From Zygnema circumcarinatum (taxonomy: Eukaryota > Streptophyta > Zygnematophyceae > Zygnematales > Zygnemataceae), in contig CM074823.1 in assembly GCA_037447605.1 (NCBI GenBank), positions 1,031,438 through 1,052,955 of the forward strand: DNA of 21,518 bases, read 5' to 3'. Shown here piece after piece: positions 20,701 to 21,518 of the stretch. The translations under genes and the position numbers were made by a program. The notes beneath the pieces were generated by a model. The model did no database searches, was not told where the DNA came from, and was given only the letters and a program-made list of their open reading frames with translations. Within the stretch, counting starts at the first letter, position 1, and each line of letters begins with the position of its first letter.

Positions 20701-21433
20701 AGGGGTAGGGTTTAGGGTTAGGGTTAGGGGTTAGGGTTAGGGGTTAGGGTTAGGGTTTAGGGTTGGGGTTTAGGTTTAGGTTTAGGGTTTAGGGAGGTTA
20801 GGGTTAAGAGTTTAGTTTTGAGTCAGGTTTAGGGTTTCGGGAATAGGGTTAGGGGTTAGGGTTGGGGTTAGGGTTGGGGTTAGGGTTTAGAGTTTAGAGT
20901 TTGGGTCAGGATGAGGGTTTCGGTTTAGGAGGGTTCCGGGTTTAGGGTTTCGAGTTTAGGTTTGGGTTAGGGTTAGGGTTTCGGGGTTTCGATTCAGGGT
21001 TTAGGGTTTCGGGTTTAGGGTTTAGGGTTAGGGTTAAGGTTTAGAGTTTAGGGTTAGGGTCAAGATTAGGGTTTCAGGTTAAGGGTTTAAGGATAAGGGT
21101 TAGGGTTAGGGGCTTGCTCATGATTAGGAGTAGGATTGAGGTTAAGGGTTAGGGTAAGGGATAGGTTAGAGGCAGAATCACGGTTAGGGTTAGGGATAAG
21201 GGTTACGAGGAGGATTGGAGTTTAGAGTTAGGGTTATGGGGTTAATGTTAGGTAGAGGTTCAGGTTGAATTTAGGGATAGCGTTATCTTTCAGCGTTCAG
21301 CGTTTCCGTTGTGTGAGCGACTGTCCTGAGTTGTGCGCGGAGCACTTTGGGGTGCAGAGACATAAAGGGAGCCAACCTTTTGGTAGACACGAGTGGCCAG
21401 GTCAAGCTGGCGGACTTCGGAATGGCTAAACAT
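15753..21433 (+). CDS. MAPKKK-B: YODA/MAPKKK3/5-like protein kinase, 3' part outside window
   Basis: Second MAPKKK of the same family, on the opposite strand and divergent from MAPKKK-A. Visible exons: 15753-17746, 18281-18368, 18910-18972, 20234-20394, 21358-21433, together 794 residues with consistent phases. Kinase parts: GSGTFG loop (about 652-657), AVK lysine (674), helix-C Glu (695), HPNIV, LEYMPGGS, HRD (768-770), DIKGAN, DFG (788), GMAKH. The end DFGMAKH and the GFN after the Gly loop are the same as in plant YODA and MAPKKK3/5, which makes this the more canonical member of the pair. The activation loop, C-lobe and any tail lie beyond the right edge. All catalytic residues seen are intact. 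The start follows a pyrimidine tract ending in CAG, which suggests a 5' UTR intron. Confidence 0.85.
17747..18280. other. Intron 1 of MAPKKK-B
   Basis: Starts GTGAGT and has an A-run, CT-rich patches (17820-17930, 18120-18185) and unique AT-rich DNA. It ends GGTGCAG. Confidence 0.75.
18281..18368 (+). CDS. MAPKKK-B exon 2, catalytic lysine
   Basis: One base plus 29 codons, EKGCLFAVKEVSLQ to LQQLKQ. Acceptor GGTGCAG, donor CAG/GTTCGA. Phases and boundaries match MAPKKK-A exon 3. Confidence 0.88.
18430..18871. repeat. (CTCCCT)n microsatellite in intron 2 of MAPKKK-B
   Basis: About 440 bp of CTCCCT hexamers with occasional shortened units. It forms a pyrimidine tract ending 38 bp before the exon 3 acceptor. 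Open frames through it encode Ser-Pro or Pro-Leu repeats only. Confidence 0.95.
18910..18972 (+). CDS. MAPKKK-B exon 3, helix C
   Basis: 21 codons, EITLMSQLQHPNIVQYQGTD followed by M. Acceptor TAAACAG, donor ATG/GTGAGA. Fourteen of 21 residues equal MAPKKK-A exon 4. Confidence 0.88.
18973..20233. other. Intron 3 of MAPKKK-B
   Basis: AT-rich unique DNA with a short TATATA tract (19117-19138), a purine-rich block at 19450-19912, then unique AT-rich DNA and a CT-rich tract before the acceptor. No other coding signal was seen. Confidence 0.75.
20234..20394 (+). CDS. MAPKKK-B exon 4, hinge to catalytic loop
   Basis: 53 codons plus two bases: DEKNLYIFLEYMPGGSIHKL, then GLSYLH and TVH. It splits the HRD arginine codon at ACAG/GTGCGG, exactly as in MAPKKK-A. 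Confidence 0.88.
20432..21280. repeat. Interstitial telomeric repeat array, mixed TTAGGG and TTTAGGG
   Basis: About 850 bp of degenerate G-rich telomeric repeats in the plus orientation. It includes seven uninterrupted TTAGGG copies at 20529-20570 and many TTTAGGG copies, decaying toward the right. It fills most of intron 4 of MAPKKK-B, with coding exons on both sides, so it is not a chromosome end. Confidence 0.95.
21358..21433 (+). CDS. MAPKKK-B exon 5, catalytic loop and DFG
   Basis: One base plus 25 codons: DIKGANLLVDTSGQVKLADF, then GMAKH. Acceptor GGTGCAG, donor CAT/GTATGG. The following 85 bases are CT-rich and contain a CCCACAG acceptor-like site at the end of a CT tract, but no recognisable next exon. 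Confidence 0.85.
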
Positions 21434-21518
21434 GTATGGCACACCTCGTCCTCTCTCTCTCTCTCTCCCACAGCTCCCTCCCTCCCTACCTCCCTCCCTC
21501 CCTCCCTCCCACCCTCCC

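Noticed and set aside
20432-21280. True chromosome end
   Set aside because: The array is degenerate and kinase exons continue in correct phase on both sides.

Overview
The window is nuclear eukaryotic DNA dominated by low-complexity repeats: purine/pyrimidine microsatellites, minisatellites and degenerate telomeric repeats. Two spliced genes are embedded in it. I rebuilt both by hand from kinase-domain homology, GT-AG (once GC-AG) junctions and reading phase. Both encode MAP kinase kinase kinases (MAPKKK, STE11/MEKK type) that best resemble the plant YODA/MAPKKK3/MAPKKK5 group. Together with plant-like AAACCCTAA motifs and a TTTAGGG/TTAGGG array, this suggests the green lineage, perhaps a streptophyte alga. 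The organism assignment is inference; no organellar, bacterial or viral genes were seen.

Layout. 1-2500: purine-rich DNA, a unique stretch with promoter-like boxes (about 700-1050), AT-rich and ATGT satellites, and the 3' flank of the first gene. 2501-13093, minus strand: MAPKKK-A, apparently complete, ten exons, about 1516 residues: a Ser/Gly/Glu-rich N-terminal region, a full kinase domain, and an 808-residue low-complexity tail encoded by one large exon. Its introns are almost all CT/GA repeat and hold several partial copies of exon ends. An assembly gap of ten Ns lies at 10979-10988. 13094-15752: a 2.7 kb head-to-head intergenic region with purine tracts, repeated TGTGAAYR motifs and a long near-perfect inverted repeat. 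15753 to beyond the right edge, plus strand: MAPKKK-B, of which five exons (794 residues, ending just after the DFG motif) are inside the window. The intron before its last visible exon contains about 850 bp of degenerate telomeric repeats.

The two kinases share four successive intron positions and phases but are only about 60-67% identical in the exons compared, so they look like an old inverted duplication rather than a recent one. In plants, MAPKKKs of this group sit at the top of a MAPKKK-MKK-MPK cascade; a shared promoter region could co-regulate the pair. Most long open frames in the window (poly Ser-Leu, Arg-Glu-Gly or Tyr-Met-Val-Cys) are microsatellites read through and are not genes.
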